Origin: Thalassotalea sp.
GTDB taxonomy: Bacteria > Pseudomonadota > Gammaproteobacteria > Enterobacterales > Alteromonadaceae
Direction of reading: 5' to 3'
Assembly: GCA_022448425.1 (NCBI GenBank)
Contig: JAKVCY010000204.1
Location: 1-44,261, forward strand
Length of the DNA: 44,261 bases
In this document: one piece after another, positions 25,495 to 34,010 of the stretch
How positions within the stretch are numbered: position 1 is the stretch's first letter
Layout: the number at the start of each line of letters is the position of its first letter
The notes under the pieces: generated by a model
Database searches by the model: none
What the model saw: only the letters and a program-made list of their open reading frames with translations
Told to the model about the DNA's origin: nothing
Made by a program: the position numbers and the translations under genes

Positions 25495-28400
25495 TTGGTT
25501 GTGGACATGAATACATCGATTTCTGAGAAAGCTTCATTAGCAAGAGCAACAAGGCCAAGGCTAAGATTCATTGTCATTGTGACTTTACTCTCACTTTTAT
25601 GTTTGGTTGCGGCTGGATATTTCAATTACTTAAGAACCGACGCAAATGTCGCTAAAACTTTACCTCAACTCCAGCAACAAGCATCAGTTCTCAAACGTTT
25701 ATCACTAATTATTCATCACGCAGATCTCGTGGCTAAGTCTCCTTTTGATGAATTGATGTCAAACCATCGAGCCTTATTAAACAATACAGACGGTAGCGGC
25801 CTGCTGGCAAAAGATATCAAGCCGATTCAACAGATCGTTATTATTGAGTTATCGCGACTTGTCGAAGATGGGTCTAGAAACCGCCAGTTAGCAAATCAAG
25901 CGCAAGTGCTAATAGACAACGGTCTTGTGTTATTGGCACAGATAAAGCGTCAAATAGATGAACAAATTAGCGAACAAAACTCAGGGCAAGGAAATGTCTC
26001 AAGTGGTCTTCTAGAAAGCCAGCTAAAAAGCGCTTCGCAATGGGGAAGACAATTATCAAATACGCTTAATTTGCTGCGTATTAGTCTAGCTTCACTGCAG
26101 CGACCAAGCATTAATCCACAGTTGGAAACAATAAGGGCTTTAGTTTCGCAGGTCGAGTTTTTAACGAGCCAATTGCCAGTTGTTGACTCTCTTAGTGAAG
26201 GTCAAACCCAATTGGTGTTGCAGATAGATAGAATTTCCGCAGTTTTTCTCTCTGGTGATACCTTGCTAGGTAAATGGCAAGGGACAACTAAGCGATTTGA
26301 TGCATACAATGATATCGTTCAAACCTTAGGTCGGCAGGCGAACTCAGCAATTATTGCACAAGCCTTCGATGGCCAGTCAGAGTCTAGTGATATCGGAGCT
26401 TCGTACAGCTTCTTCATAACCCCTGATTTTCGTATCAACTTGGATTTGCATATAACGACATATGCGTTGCTAGGCATTTCATTGTTTTTCTTTTTGTCTG
26501 CTGTCGCATTATCAATATCCTTGCGTCAAAAGTTACTGGCGGCATACCAAGCGACGCAATTGCTAGTGAGTGATTTGGCACAAAACAAACCGGTAGAGGT
26601 TGTTGAATATATTGAACAGCAGCAGATTGTTGAGGCATTAAACGAGGTATTATCTGGACAGGTTACCTCGCAAGAAGTTGACGCGATTCAAGAACAGCAC
26701 GCGAATACACTCTCTCAACTGGCTGCTTGTACTCAAGCTGTAGGTTTCGAATTTAATGAATTGGGAATAACGTTGTCTAGCCCCAGCGGAGCATTAGCGT
26801 TACTTGAAGTGGGGCACGGAACAGAGTTTGATGAACAAGAGTTCAATACTAGAGTTTCGTGGCAACGATTACTGGGCCGTGATTTTGTTAAAGGCTGTAT
26901 CAAACTTGCCCTAGAAGCAAAAGCAGCAGGGGGCGAGACTGTCAGTGCTTACATAGAGAGTAACAAAGGTTTATTTAAACTAACGTTAGTTCTTCAAATG
27001 CATGTGCAGCAAGACAAAATAAAATCTAGAGAACTCTCTCAAGAACTATCTCAAAAACTAAGCAATACACTGAAAAATCTAAAAGCCACAGATGATGTTG
27101 CTAGATTTTCACTCTTCGGGAGCATTGCAAAGGCATCTGAGATCAGCCACTTGCGAAGTGTCTTAGCTGAGACGCAAGAATCTGCTGAGGATTATCAATC
27201 GCAAGCTCTACTGAAGACTGCGAATGAACACCAACAATTAACGAAACACTTGGTTCAAGCAATGCTGCAATGTCAAAGCAATGCATTGACTTCAGGTGAT
27301 AACATTCAGAGTGTATATCAGCCGTTAACTCGATTGTTTGACTGGGTACGTCAGAAGCAAATCATCACTCAACTAGCGATTGCTGGTGTTCGCTCATTCC
27401 AGCAAGTTGCAGTTCATCAATTGTTTGGGGCGATTTCTGCAAATGTTGCTAGCCAATATAAGCGCCAACAAAACAGCTTAGTCGTTAACATCGATAAACA
27501 GCTGCAACATCAAATTCAGATCAATGTTCGGCTGTTTACAAGGCTCATCACCGCGTTGTGTGAGCGCATGTTAACAAATCAAGCGAAGACCCAGTTAATG
27601 CTTCGCGTTGACGTAGTTGATCAAGATGTTGGGCAGCAAACATTAAAGTTAACTATGGAGCTGTCTGATGGCATTCAAAACCCAAAAACGATACTAAATC
27701 ACTTAAACGCGTTGTTAATCGAAGAAACGATTGTGGAAACAAGCGAAAAGAAAAATAGTTCAAACACTGAACGTCAGTCCAATTCGACTAAGTATATTTT
27801 AACTCTGCTTGCTAGCCTCCATGCCAATGAAGTTGATGTAGCAAGTAGTGAAGAAAAGCTCGCTTTTTCATTCACCATTCCTGTCACACTATTGGCTAAA
27901 TCACTTGATGAGCAGAGCAAGCGATTGGTAAATCGTCACGTCGCGATTTTGGCCAAAGAACCAATCGTCTCAGAAGCTATTGTATCTTCCTTAGTGAGCG
28001 AAGGTGCTTATATAGAGCGGCTCATTGATGTTGAAGCATTCAATCATAAGTTTGACTTGACGCGGCTAAAACGTGAAAAGCTTGATGTTGTTGTGGTCAG
28101 CGGCTGTAATACCAATGACATAGAGCTTGTTGAAGCCCACATTAATAGCCTGCCGAAAAACATCCAACCGCAAATAACCGTTGTGCAAAGTACGGCTGCT
28201 CGCTTTGGAAATCAAGGTCTCTACTCTTTGTCTGATCTTCCCATGATGCAGAACGCGTTGGTCGACGAGCTTTGCTACGGCATTAATCAGAGACGCACTA
28301 TTAATAGACTAGTGTCGGCTGAGCATTTTGCAGATATAAAGTTTATGCCGGCACAAGTAGAAGTGTTGTTCGCGGTGAAATCTTTTGAGCAACGTCATGC

Positions 28401-29118
28401 CTTGTGGCGTTTGTTGATGTGGTTAGGCTTTAAAGTAACTGTTGTCGTTGATGCAAACAGTATGCTTAAACACTGGCAAACAGGCAGATATCTCATTTTA
28501 TTCAACGAGTTTGAGAGCCTACCGTTTGTTGCAATGCAAGCCGGAACCTCCGTCGCTCGCGGAGTGTTTAGTTTCAACCAAGAACCAGTTTTAGCTTTGG
28601 AAGATGAACAAGCTGAAATTGCTAAACACTGGCAGCTTGGTGTTGTTCCTGAATTATTGGATGTCGCAGCATTAACTAAATTACTGTCAGGTTGGTTAAG
28701 TGAGAAAACCAGAGAAGATCATGTCAGGGCAAGCGCACAACAACTGATGACACACTATCAGGCTAATGACCCTGAAATGATGGAGAGTGTGCCGGCTGCG
28801 TTTGATCTTGTTAGATTTGCTGAGCATCAAGGCTCGCCTGAATTAGCTGCGCTGATGATCGACGAGTATTTAGATGAGCTCTCGGATGGTATCTTAATGC
28901 TCATTGAGCAGATTGCTAAGCGTTCGCCGCAAGGTATAACTGACGTTATTGGTATCATGGAGCAGGTCGCAACGATTATCGCAGCGCCAGCGCTCATTCA
29001 ATGTTTACAGCAGCTTAGAAGAGCGCTTCATAATAAGGCGTACTCAAGTATGCAACGATTAACCGATCAGCTCCGTTATGAAGTCGCGTTGGTAAAAAGT
29101 TTTGCAGATACAATATAG
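25495..29118 (+). CDS. Degenerate hybrid histidine-kinase-like membrane protein
   Basis: 1207 residues. Layout: cytosolic start, membrane helix (24-43), a long helical sensor-like region, second helix (about 320-342), HAMP/coiled-coil-like region, a stretch aligning with a HATPase (about 560-770), two receiver-like segments (about 812-900 and 955-1060) and a C-terminal Hpt-like helical bundle. Key residues appear lost: no SHE.RTP H-box, no N or G boxes (ELSDGI where DTGIGI is expected), VVVVSGCN and LILFNEFE where receivers carry the phospho-Asp, and no HxLKG in the Hpt region. It is therefore probably a pseudokinase scaffold or sensor. Start choices are TTG 25495, GTG 25501 and ATG 25507; AAGGG at 25486-25490 favours the first two. 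The domain assignment is by pattern only. Confidence 0.75.
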   Translation: MVVDMNTSISEKASLARATRPRLRFIVIVTLLSLLCLVAAGYFNYLRTDANVAKTLPQLQQQASVLKRLSLIIHHADLVAKSPFDELMSNHRALLNNTDGSGLLAKDIKPIQQIVIIELSRLVEDGSRNRQLANQAQVLIDNGLVLLAQIKRQIDEQISEQNSGQGNVSSGLLESQLKSASQWGRQLSNTLNLLRISLASLQRPSINPQLETIRALVSQVEFLTSQLPVVDSLSEGQTQLVLQIDRISAVFLSGDTLLGKWQGTTKRFDAYNDIVQTLGRQANSAIIAQAFDGQSESSDIGASYSFFITPDFRINLDLHITTYALLGISLFFFLSAVALSISLRQKLLAAYQATQLLVSDLAQNKPVEVVEYIEQQQIVEALNEVLSGQVTSQEVDAIQEQHANTLSQLAACTQAVGFEFNELGITLSSPSGALALLEVGHGTEFDEQEFNTRVSWQRLLGRDFVKGCIKLALEAKAAGGETVSAYIESNKGLFKLTLVLQMHVQQDKIKSRELSQELSQKLSNTLKNLKATDDVARFSLFGSIAKASEISHLRSVLAETQESAEDYQSQALLKTANEHQQLTKHLVQAMLQCQSNALTSGDNIQSVYQPLTRLFDWVRQKQIITQLAIAGVRSFQQVAVHQLFGAISANVASQYKRQQNSLVVNIDKQLQHQIQINVRLFTRLITALCERMLTNQAKTQLMLRVDVVDQDVGQQTLKLTMELSDGIQNPKTILNHLNALLIEETIVETSEKKNSSNTERQSNSTKYILTLLASLHANEVDVASSEEKLAFSFTIPVTLLAKSLDEQSKRLVNRHVAILAKEPIVSEAIVSSLVSEGAYIERLIDVEAFNHKFDLTRLKREKLDVVVVSGCNTNDIELVEAHINSLPKNIQPQITVVQSTAARFGNQGLYSLSDLPMMQNALVDELCYGINQRRTINRLVSAEHFADIKFMPAQVEVLFAVKSFEQRHALWRLLMWLGFKVTVVVDANSMLKHWQTGRYLILFNEFESLPFVAMQAGTSVARGVFSFNQEPVLALEDEQAEIAKHWQLGVVPELLDVAALTKLLSGWLSEKTREDHVRASAQQLMTHYQANDPEMMESVPAAFDLVRFAEHQGSPELAALMIDEYLDELSDGILMLIEQIAKRSPQGITDVIGIMEQVATIIAAPALIQCLQQLRRALHNKAYSSMQRLTDQLRYEVALVKSFADTI

Positions 29119-29189
29119 TGGATTGCATCATTCGTCGAAATAAATACGCTAACTTAAAGTAACAAGAGTAACTAGAGTAACAAAAACTG

Positions 29190-29372
29190 ATGGAAGAAGT
29201 TGTTAGTCCATGCATCCGAAATTGCTGCCTCAACGATGATGAGATATGTTTAGGCTGTTATCGGCATATTGATGAAATTGTTAGCTGGCGAGCTTTATCC
29301 ATTGAAGAACAAAAACAGGTCCTTGATAATTGTGCAATTAGAAAAGATAAGCTCGAGACTCAAGCAGAATAA
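29190..29372 (+). CDS. DUF1289 small cysteine-rich protein
   Basis: 60 residues with the DUF1289 pattern SPCIRNCCLNDDEICLGCYR: four conserved Cys near 8, 12, 20 and 23 (an additional Cys at 13) likely bind a metal. Function unknown. It lies 71 bases after the degenerate kinase gene on the same strand and is convergent with queG. Length is usual for the family. Confidence 0.85.
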   Translation: MEEVVSPCIRNCCLNDDEICLGCYRHIDEIVSWRALSIEEQKQVLDNCAIRKDKLETQAE

Positions 29373-29438
29373 TTGCTCTGAACGATCCCAATGACTTCGG
29401 TCATCAGAAACACCAGTGTATTGCTTACTACCTATAGC

Positions 29439-30596
29439 TTAGGCGTCACGCGGTAGCCCTTTTTCAATTGAGCGAATAAGTCGTTCATTCTGTCTGAGAG
29501 CGGATTTTACTGCGTGTGAAGTATTCTCTGCATCAAGTGCTTTCTCTTTCTGCTGTGCTATTGCCCAATTTATATGCTCAGCGACAACCTCATCACTTTC
29601 TAACAATTTGGCTGAGAGCTGATCGATAATATCTTCATCGTATGGGGCATTACCTAAGCCTATTGCAAGGTTGCGCTGCCAACTTTGGTAGCCAATCCGC
29701 CTAATAGGAGAACCTTGCGTAAGTGCTAAAAACTCTGTTTCTGTCCAAGCAAAAAGCGAGAGCAAATCACTATCATCAAGACTATTTCTTGGGTGAAAGT
29801 CTTGTTCCTCAGTAATTTGTCCAAACTTATTCCACGGGCAAATAAGTTGACAGTCATCACAACCGTAAATCCTATTGCCCATTGCAGAGCGATAGACTTC
29901 AGGAATAACGCCTTGGTGTTCTATCGTTAGATAGGAGATACAGCGTTTAGCATCGACAATATAAGGAGCGACAATTGCATTGGTTGGACAGATGGTCATA
30001 CAGGCAACACAGTTGCCACAATGTTCACTTTTAGGTGCGTCTGTGGGAAGGGGAATATTTACCAATAGTTCACCGAGGAAAAACCAAGAACCCGCTTGCT
30101 TGTTTATAAGCAGGCTGTGCTTGCCAACCCAGCCGAGTCCGGCTTTTTCTGCTAGTGGTCTTTCCAAAATAGGAGCCGAATCAACAAACGGGCGAAATTT
30201 GAATGTTTCGCAATGTTGACTAATTTTCTGCCCTAATTGCTGTAAACGTTTACGCATTAGCTTGTGATAATCACGGCCAAGTGCATAACGGCTTACATAC
30301 GCTTTCTTCTTATTTTTTAGTGTTTTAGCAAATTTAGCATCAGGTATTAAATAATGCATTGCAACGCTGATCACACGGACAGTGCCGGGCTCCAACTCGT
30401 CTGGACGAGCGCGCATCATGCCATGGCGAGCCATATAGTCCATCGAACCATGATACTGATTATCAAGCCACTTTTGTAAGTAGGCTTCATGTGTTTTTAA
30501 GTCAATATCGGTAATACCAACTTCAGCAAAACCTAATTCTTTGCCCCATTGCTTGATTTTTTCTGACAAATCTTGATAGTTGATAGTTGTCGACAT
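29439..30596 (-). CDS. queG: Epoxyqueuosine reductase
   Basis: 385 residues from the ATG at 30596, whose opening (MSTTINYQDLSEKIKQWG) matches the family; an in-frame ATG at 30614 adds six residues. It uses cobalamin and two [4Fe-4S] clusters to reduce epoxyqueuosine to queuosine in tRNA. Cluster motifs: CGNCVACMTICP and the later GCDDCQLICP with C in KRCISYL. C-terminal HEAT-like helices follow. It is head to head with nnr, only 16 bases apart. In E. coli the same gene also borders nnr. Confidence 0.95.
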   Translation of the reverse strand: MSTTINYQDLSEKIKQWGKELGFAEVGITDIDLKTHEAYLQKWLDNQYHGSMDYMARHGMMRARPDELEPGTVRVISVAMHYLIPDAKFAKTLKNKKKAYVSRYALGRDYHKLMRKRLQQLGQKISQHCETFKFRPFVDSAPILERPLAEKAGLGWVGKHSLLINKQAGSWFFLGELLVNIPLPTDAPKSEHCGNCVACMTICPTNAIVAPYIVDAKRCISYLTIEHQGVIPEVYRSAMGNRIYGCDDCQLICPWNKFGQITEEQDFHPRNSLDDSDLLSLFAWTETEFLALTQGSPIRRIGYQSWQRNLAIGLGNAPYDEDIIDQLSAKLLESDEVVAEHINWAIAQQKEKALDAENTSHAVKSALRQNERLIRSIEKGLPRDA

Positions 30597-30612
30597 TGAT
30601 GGTGAAGAGTTC

Positions 30613-32181
30613 ATGGAAGTTAAGCAGTTAGCGGCTAGTTTACCACAGCCAGTTTACAGTGCGAGCCAAGTACTGAGTTATGAAGCAGAAGCGGCCAGTA
30701 AAGCGGGCATTGAGTTATTTGCATTAATGCAACGGGCAGGGCAGGCAGCCTTTGAGTGCATAGATAAACTTCCTTCCTATATTCCAAACTCAATTAAGAC
30801 AAGCTCAACCAAGAACCGAGTGCTCGTTGTTGCAGGAAAGGGCAATAATGGCGGCGATGGTTATGTAGTCGCGAAACACTGCATCGACGCAGGTTATGAA
30901 GTCCAAGTGCTCATTTTAGCCGAAGAGGATAAAATTCAAGGAGATGCAAAGCAAGCACTGGCGGAATTGCAGCAGCTTGCGCTGACAACAAAGTCCGCAT
31001 TGACGATAACATTCCAATCTGGTCTTGTGGCAGCGGCTAAAAGCATACTCAGCTTCACTGGCGAGCTTATCATAGACGCAATATTTGGCATTGGTTTTCG
31101 ATGCTCGCTCAACCTTCCTTGGCAAAATATTATTGAAGCTATTAATAGCCATCCTGCCAGTGTTTTGAGTATTGATATTCCTTCTGGATTAAATGCTAGC
31201 TCTGGTCACGTTGATAGTGTCGCTATTTTTGCAGATGTAACGGTTACTTTTATTGTGCTTAAGCAAGGATTGCTCACTGGAAGGGCTGCTAACTATATTG
31301 GTGACTTGTTCCTTGCCACTCTCGACGTTCAAGATGTGTTTTGTCATCTGCAGCCAGCTAAGAACTTTGCACAAGGCCGAGACGGCTTGCCAAAGATAAC
31401 GCCAAGACATCCAACGATTCACAAAGGAAGCATAGGTCTTGTACTTGCTATCGGTGGTAATACCGGTATGCCGGGAGCGATTCGCCTAGCATCGGAAGCC
31501 GCGTTAAGAGCAGGCGCTTCGTTGGTTGCGGTCAGCTGTCAGCTTCACAATCAGGCTATCGTCAGCAATGGTCGCCCTGAATTGATGCTTGCACCGTCAG
31601 AACCCAAACGACTGGCCGCATCGAACTTTATTGAAAAAGCCAAAGTTGTGCTTATTGGTCCTGGATTAGGGAGAGATGAATGGGCACAGCAATTAATGTC
31701 TTTAGCTATTGAAACCGATAAAACACTCGTTGTAGATGCAGATGCCTTGGCACTCATCAAAGATGCAAACTTGTTTCACAGCGACTGGGTACTGACACCT
31801 CATCCTGGCGAAGCGGCTTTTTTACTGGATACTGATATTGTCACGATAGAAGCGGATAGATTCCATGCAGCGCTGGCCATTGCAAAGCGTTATGGCGGTG
31901 TTTGCGTTTTAAAAGGTGCTGGCAGCTTAATTTCTGATGGAGAACATGTTGTTATCAATACAACAGGAAGTGCAGGTATGGCTTCGGGTGGCATGGGGGA
32001 CGTATTATCAGGCATAATAGCAGCATTAATTTTACAAACAGGCTCAATTTTGGATGCAACCAAGCTTGCGGTCAGTATCCATGGTCAGGCAGCACAAATG
32101 GTGACGCAACGTTCAGGTGTTCGTGGCCTGCTTGCAAGTGATTTATTTGAGCCGTTAAGAGAAATAGTTAATCAGTACTAA
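30613..32181 (+). CDS. nnr: Bifunctional NAD(P)H-hydrate epimerase / ADP-dependent dehydratase
   Basis: 522 residues from the ATG at 30613; an upstream frame start at 30580 would overlap queG. The N-terminal YjeF_N epimerase domain has VVAGKGNNGGDGYVVAKH near 77-94; the C-terminal ribokinase-like dehydratase has IGPGLGRDEW, TPHPGEAAFLL and GSAGMASGGMGDVLSGI. It repairs hydrated NADH and NADPH. Its stop overlaps the tsaE start by one base (TAATG), starting a tight operon that runs to hflC. Confidence 0.95.
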   Translation: MEVKQLAASLPQPVYSASQVLSYEAEAASKAGIELFALMQRAGQAAFECIDKLPSYIPNSIKTSSTKNRVLVVAGKGNNGGDGYVVAKHCIDAGYEVQVLILAEEDKIQGDAKQALAELQQLALTTKSALTITFQSGLVAAAKSILSFTGELIIDAIFGIGFRCSLNLPWQNIIEAINSHPASVLSIDIPSGLNASSGHVDSVAIFADVTVTFIVLKQGLLTGRAANYIGDLFLATLDVQDVFCHLQPAKNFAQGRDGLPKITPRHPTIHKGSIGLVLAIGGNTGMPGAIRLASEAALRAGASLVAVSCQLHNQAIVSNGRPELMLAPSEPKRLAASNFIEKAKVVLIGPGLGRDEWAQQLMSLAIETDKTLVVDADALALIKDANLFHSDWVLTPHPGEAAFLLDTDIVTIEADRFHAALAIAKRYGGVCVLKGAGSLISDGEHVVINTTGSAGMASGGMGDVLSGIIAALILQTGSILDATKLAVSIHGQAAQMVTQRSGVRGLLASDLFEPLREIVNQY

Positions 32182-32669
32182 TGAAGAAATCTTATTTTTT
32201 AGCCGATGAAACTGCGACAGTAGGTTTAGGAAGCGCACTTGCTGATGCTGTACAGCAGCTTAAACAAGGCATGGTAGTTTATCTTAATGGTGACTTGGGA
32301 GCAGGGAAAACAACGTTAACGCGTGGCTTTGTTCGAGGATTTGGCCATCAAGGTGCGGTTAAGAGTCCAACATATACACTTGTAGAGCCTTATGAATTGG
32401 CCGACTGGAATATCTATCACTTTGATCTTTATCGACTTGCTGATCCAGAAGAGCTTGAGTTTATGGGCATTAGAGATTATTTTAGTGACAGTAGCTGTAG
32501 TTTTATTGAGTGGCCGGAAAAAGGCCAAGGTATGCTTGCTGATGCCGATTTAATTGTCGACTTAGCTTATCAAGGTGAGCAACGAAACGTTACACTTACG
32601 GCCTCGACACCACTGGGTGAACAGTTACTATCAGCGCTTACGGGAAGTTATCAGGGCACAGAAGTATAA
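32181..32669 (+). CDS. tsaE: tRNA t6A synthesis ATPase TsaE
   Basis: 162 residues with Walker A GDLGAGKTTLTRG near 37-49, SPTYTLVEPY and the HFDLYRLADPEELE region containing the Walker-B-like acidic residues, then FIEWPEKG. It drives the TsaB-TsaD complex that adds threonylcarbamoyl to A37 of ANN-decoding tRNAs. Start overlaps nnr by one base, and the stop directly abuts the amiB ATG. Confidence 0.96.
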   Translation: MKKSYFLADETATVGLGSALADAVQQLKQGMVVYLNGDLGAGKTTLTRGFVRGFGHQGAVKSPTYTLVEPYELADWNIYHFDLYRLADPEELEFMGIRDYFSDSSCSFIEWPEKGQGMLADADLIVDLAYQGEQRNVTLTASTPLGEQLLSALTGSYQGTEV

Positions 32670-34007
32670 ATGATAAGTAAATCGCTAAAATTTGTATTCA
32701 TTTTCGCTGTTGTTTTATGGTGCACGAGCTTTTCTGTCCTTGCCAGCAATCAAATTGATGGCATTCGTGTTTGGCCTGCGCCGGAAAACACCCGCATTGT
32801 TTTCGATTTATCGGAAACCCCTGAATATACCTATTTTAGCCTCACGAAACCGAACCGTTTAGTTATCGATTTTAAAGACAGTGTCAATAAAGTCGATTTG
32901 GCTCGACTCGCGAAAAACGATAAGCGCATTCTAAAAATACGTAGCAGCAAACCCAAAAGTAAGGGTGGTACGCGTATCGTGATGGAGTTGGCAAGCGCTT
33001 ATCAGCTGACCGTTTTTCCTCTGCTACCAGCTGGCCAGTATGGCGATCGCTTGGTTGTTGATTTAATTGACAAGAATCCAACTGCAAAGACCGAAGTTAA
33101 ATCGATCAAAGCAATTACGGCCAACAACAATGCTAAACGCGATATTGTTGTAGCTATTGTTGCAGGCCATGGTGGTGAAGATCCGGGTTCTATAGGTCCC
33201 CGAGGTACTTATGAGAAACAGGTAACACTCAGTATTGCTAAACGGCTTGCTAAGCTCATTAACCAGAAGAAAGGCCTACAAGCCAAGCTAGTACGTACAG
33301 GTGATTATTACCTTAATCACAATCGTAAAACACGTTTGGCTCGCCAATATCGCGCCGACTTACTGATTTCTATTCACGCCGATGCATTCACATCGCCTAA
33401 GCCATGGGGAGCTTCAGTACTGGTGCAAGATCCCCGTCGCGCTAACTCTGAGTTCGCTAAGTGGATTGCTAACAGACAAAAAGAGTCAGAGCTACTTGGT
33501 GGTGCTGGCGAGACAATTAAAAAAACCAAAGATAAAAACTTAGCGCTGACACTTGCTGACATGAAAAAAGAACACACCATGGCCAGTAGCTATGAATTTG
33601 CTGAACATGCTGTAAGCCAGCTTAAGAAAGTGACTAAAATGCACAAGAAAAAGCCGGAGGCAATGAGCTTAGCTGTGCTTAAGTCATCTGATATTCCTTC
33701 TGTGCTTATCGAAACAGGGTTTATCTCTAATCCAAAAGAAGAACGCAATTTAAATAGCGGTAAGCATCAACAAAAATTGGCAAATGCGATTTACCTAGCG
33801 GTGCACAACTATTTCATTGATAGCCCACCCGCGGGCACTTTATACGCCTCTATTGGCTACAAAAAACATAAAGTGAGCCGTGGTGAATCATTATCATTAT
33901 TAGCGAAACGCTATAACGTCTCAGTTGGCCAAATAAAATCGGCAAACAATTTACGCTCAAGCACCGTGCGAATTGGGCAAACTCTCAAAATTCCGCGAGC
34001 TGAATAA
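32670..34007 (+). CDS. amiB: N-acetylmuramoyl-L-alanine amidase AmiB
   Basis: 445 residues, exported: signal peptide (cleavage near LAS at 25), AMIN domain (about 28-125), Amidase_3 domain (about 160-385) with zinc ligands in AGHGGEDPGS, the Glu of TYEKQ and the His of SIHADAF, and catalytic Glu in VLIETGFISN, then one C-terminal LysM (HKVSRGESLSLLAKRYNVS). It cuts the stem peptide from glycan strands at the septum. EnvC, encoded at 6170 here, is the expected activator. Starts immediately after tsaE. Confidence 0.95.
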   Translation: MISKSLKFVFIFAVVLWCTSFSVLASNQIDGIRVWPAPENTRIVFDLSETPEYTYFSLTKPNRLVIDFKDSVNKVDLARLAKNDKRILKIRSSKPKSKGGTRIVMELASAYQLTVFPLLPAGQYGDRLVVDLIDKNPTAKTEVKSIKAITANNNAKRDIVVAIVAGHGGEDPGSIGPRGTYEKQVTLSIAKRLAKLINQKKGLQAKLVRTGDYYLNHNRKTRLARQYRADLLISIHADAFTSPKPWGASVLVQDPRRANSEFAKWIANRQKESELLGGAGETIKKTKDKNLALTLADMKKEHTMASSYEFAEHAVSQLKKVTKMHKKKPEAMSLAVLKSSDIPSVLIETGFISNPKEERNLNSGKHQQKLANAIYLAVHNYFIDSPPAGTLYASIGYKKHKVSRGESLSLLAKRYNVSVGQIKSANNLRSSTVRIGQTLKIPRAE

Positions 34008-34010
34008 ACT

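Noticed and set aside
29391..29404. ATGAC-TTCG-GTCAT hairpin between DUF1289 gene and queG
   Set aside because: The stem is only five pairs and no T-run follows on either strand, so a terminator call is not supported despite the stable UUCG loop.
30580..30612. Earlier nnr start at 30580
   Set aside because: It would overlap the start of queG and adds residues unlike the family.
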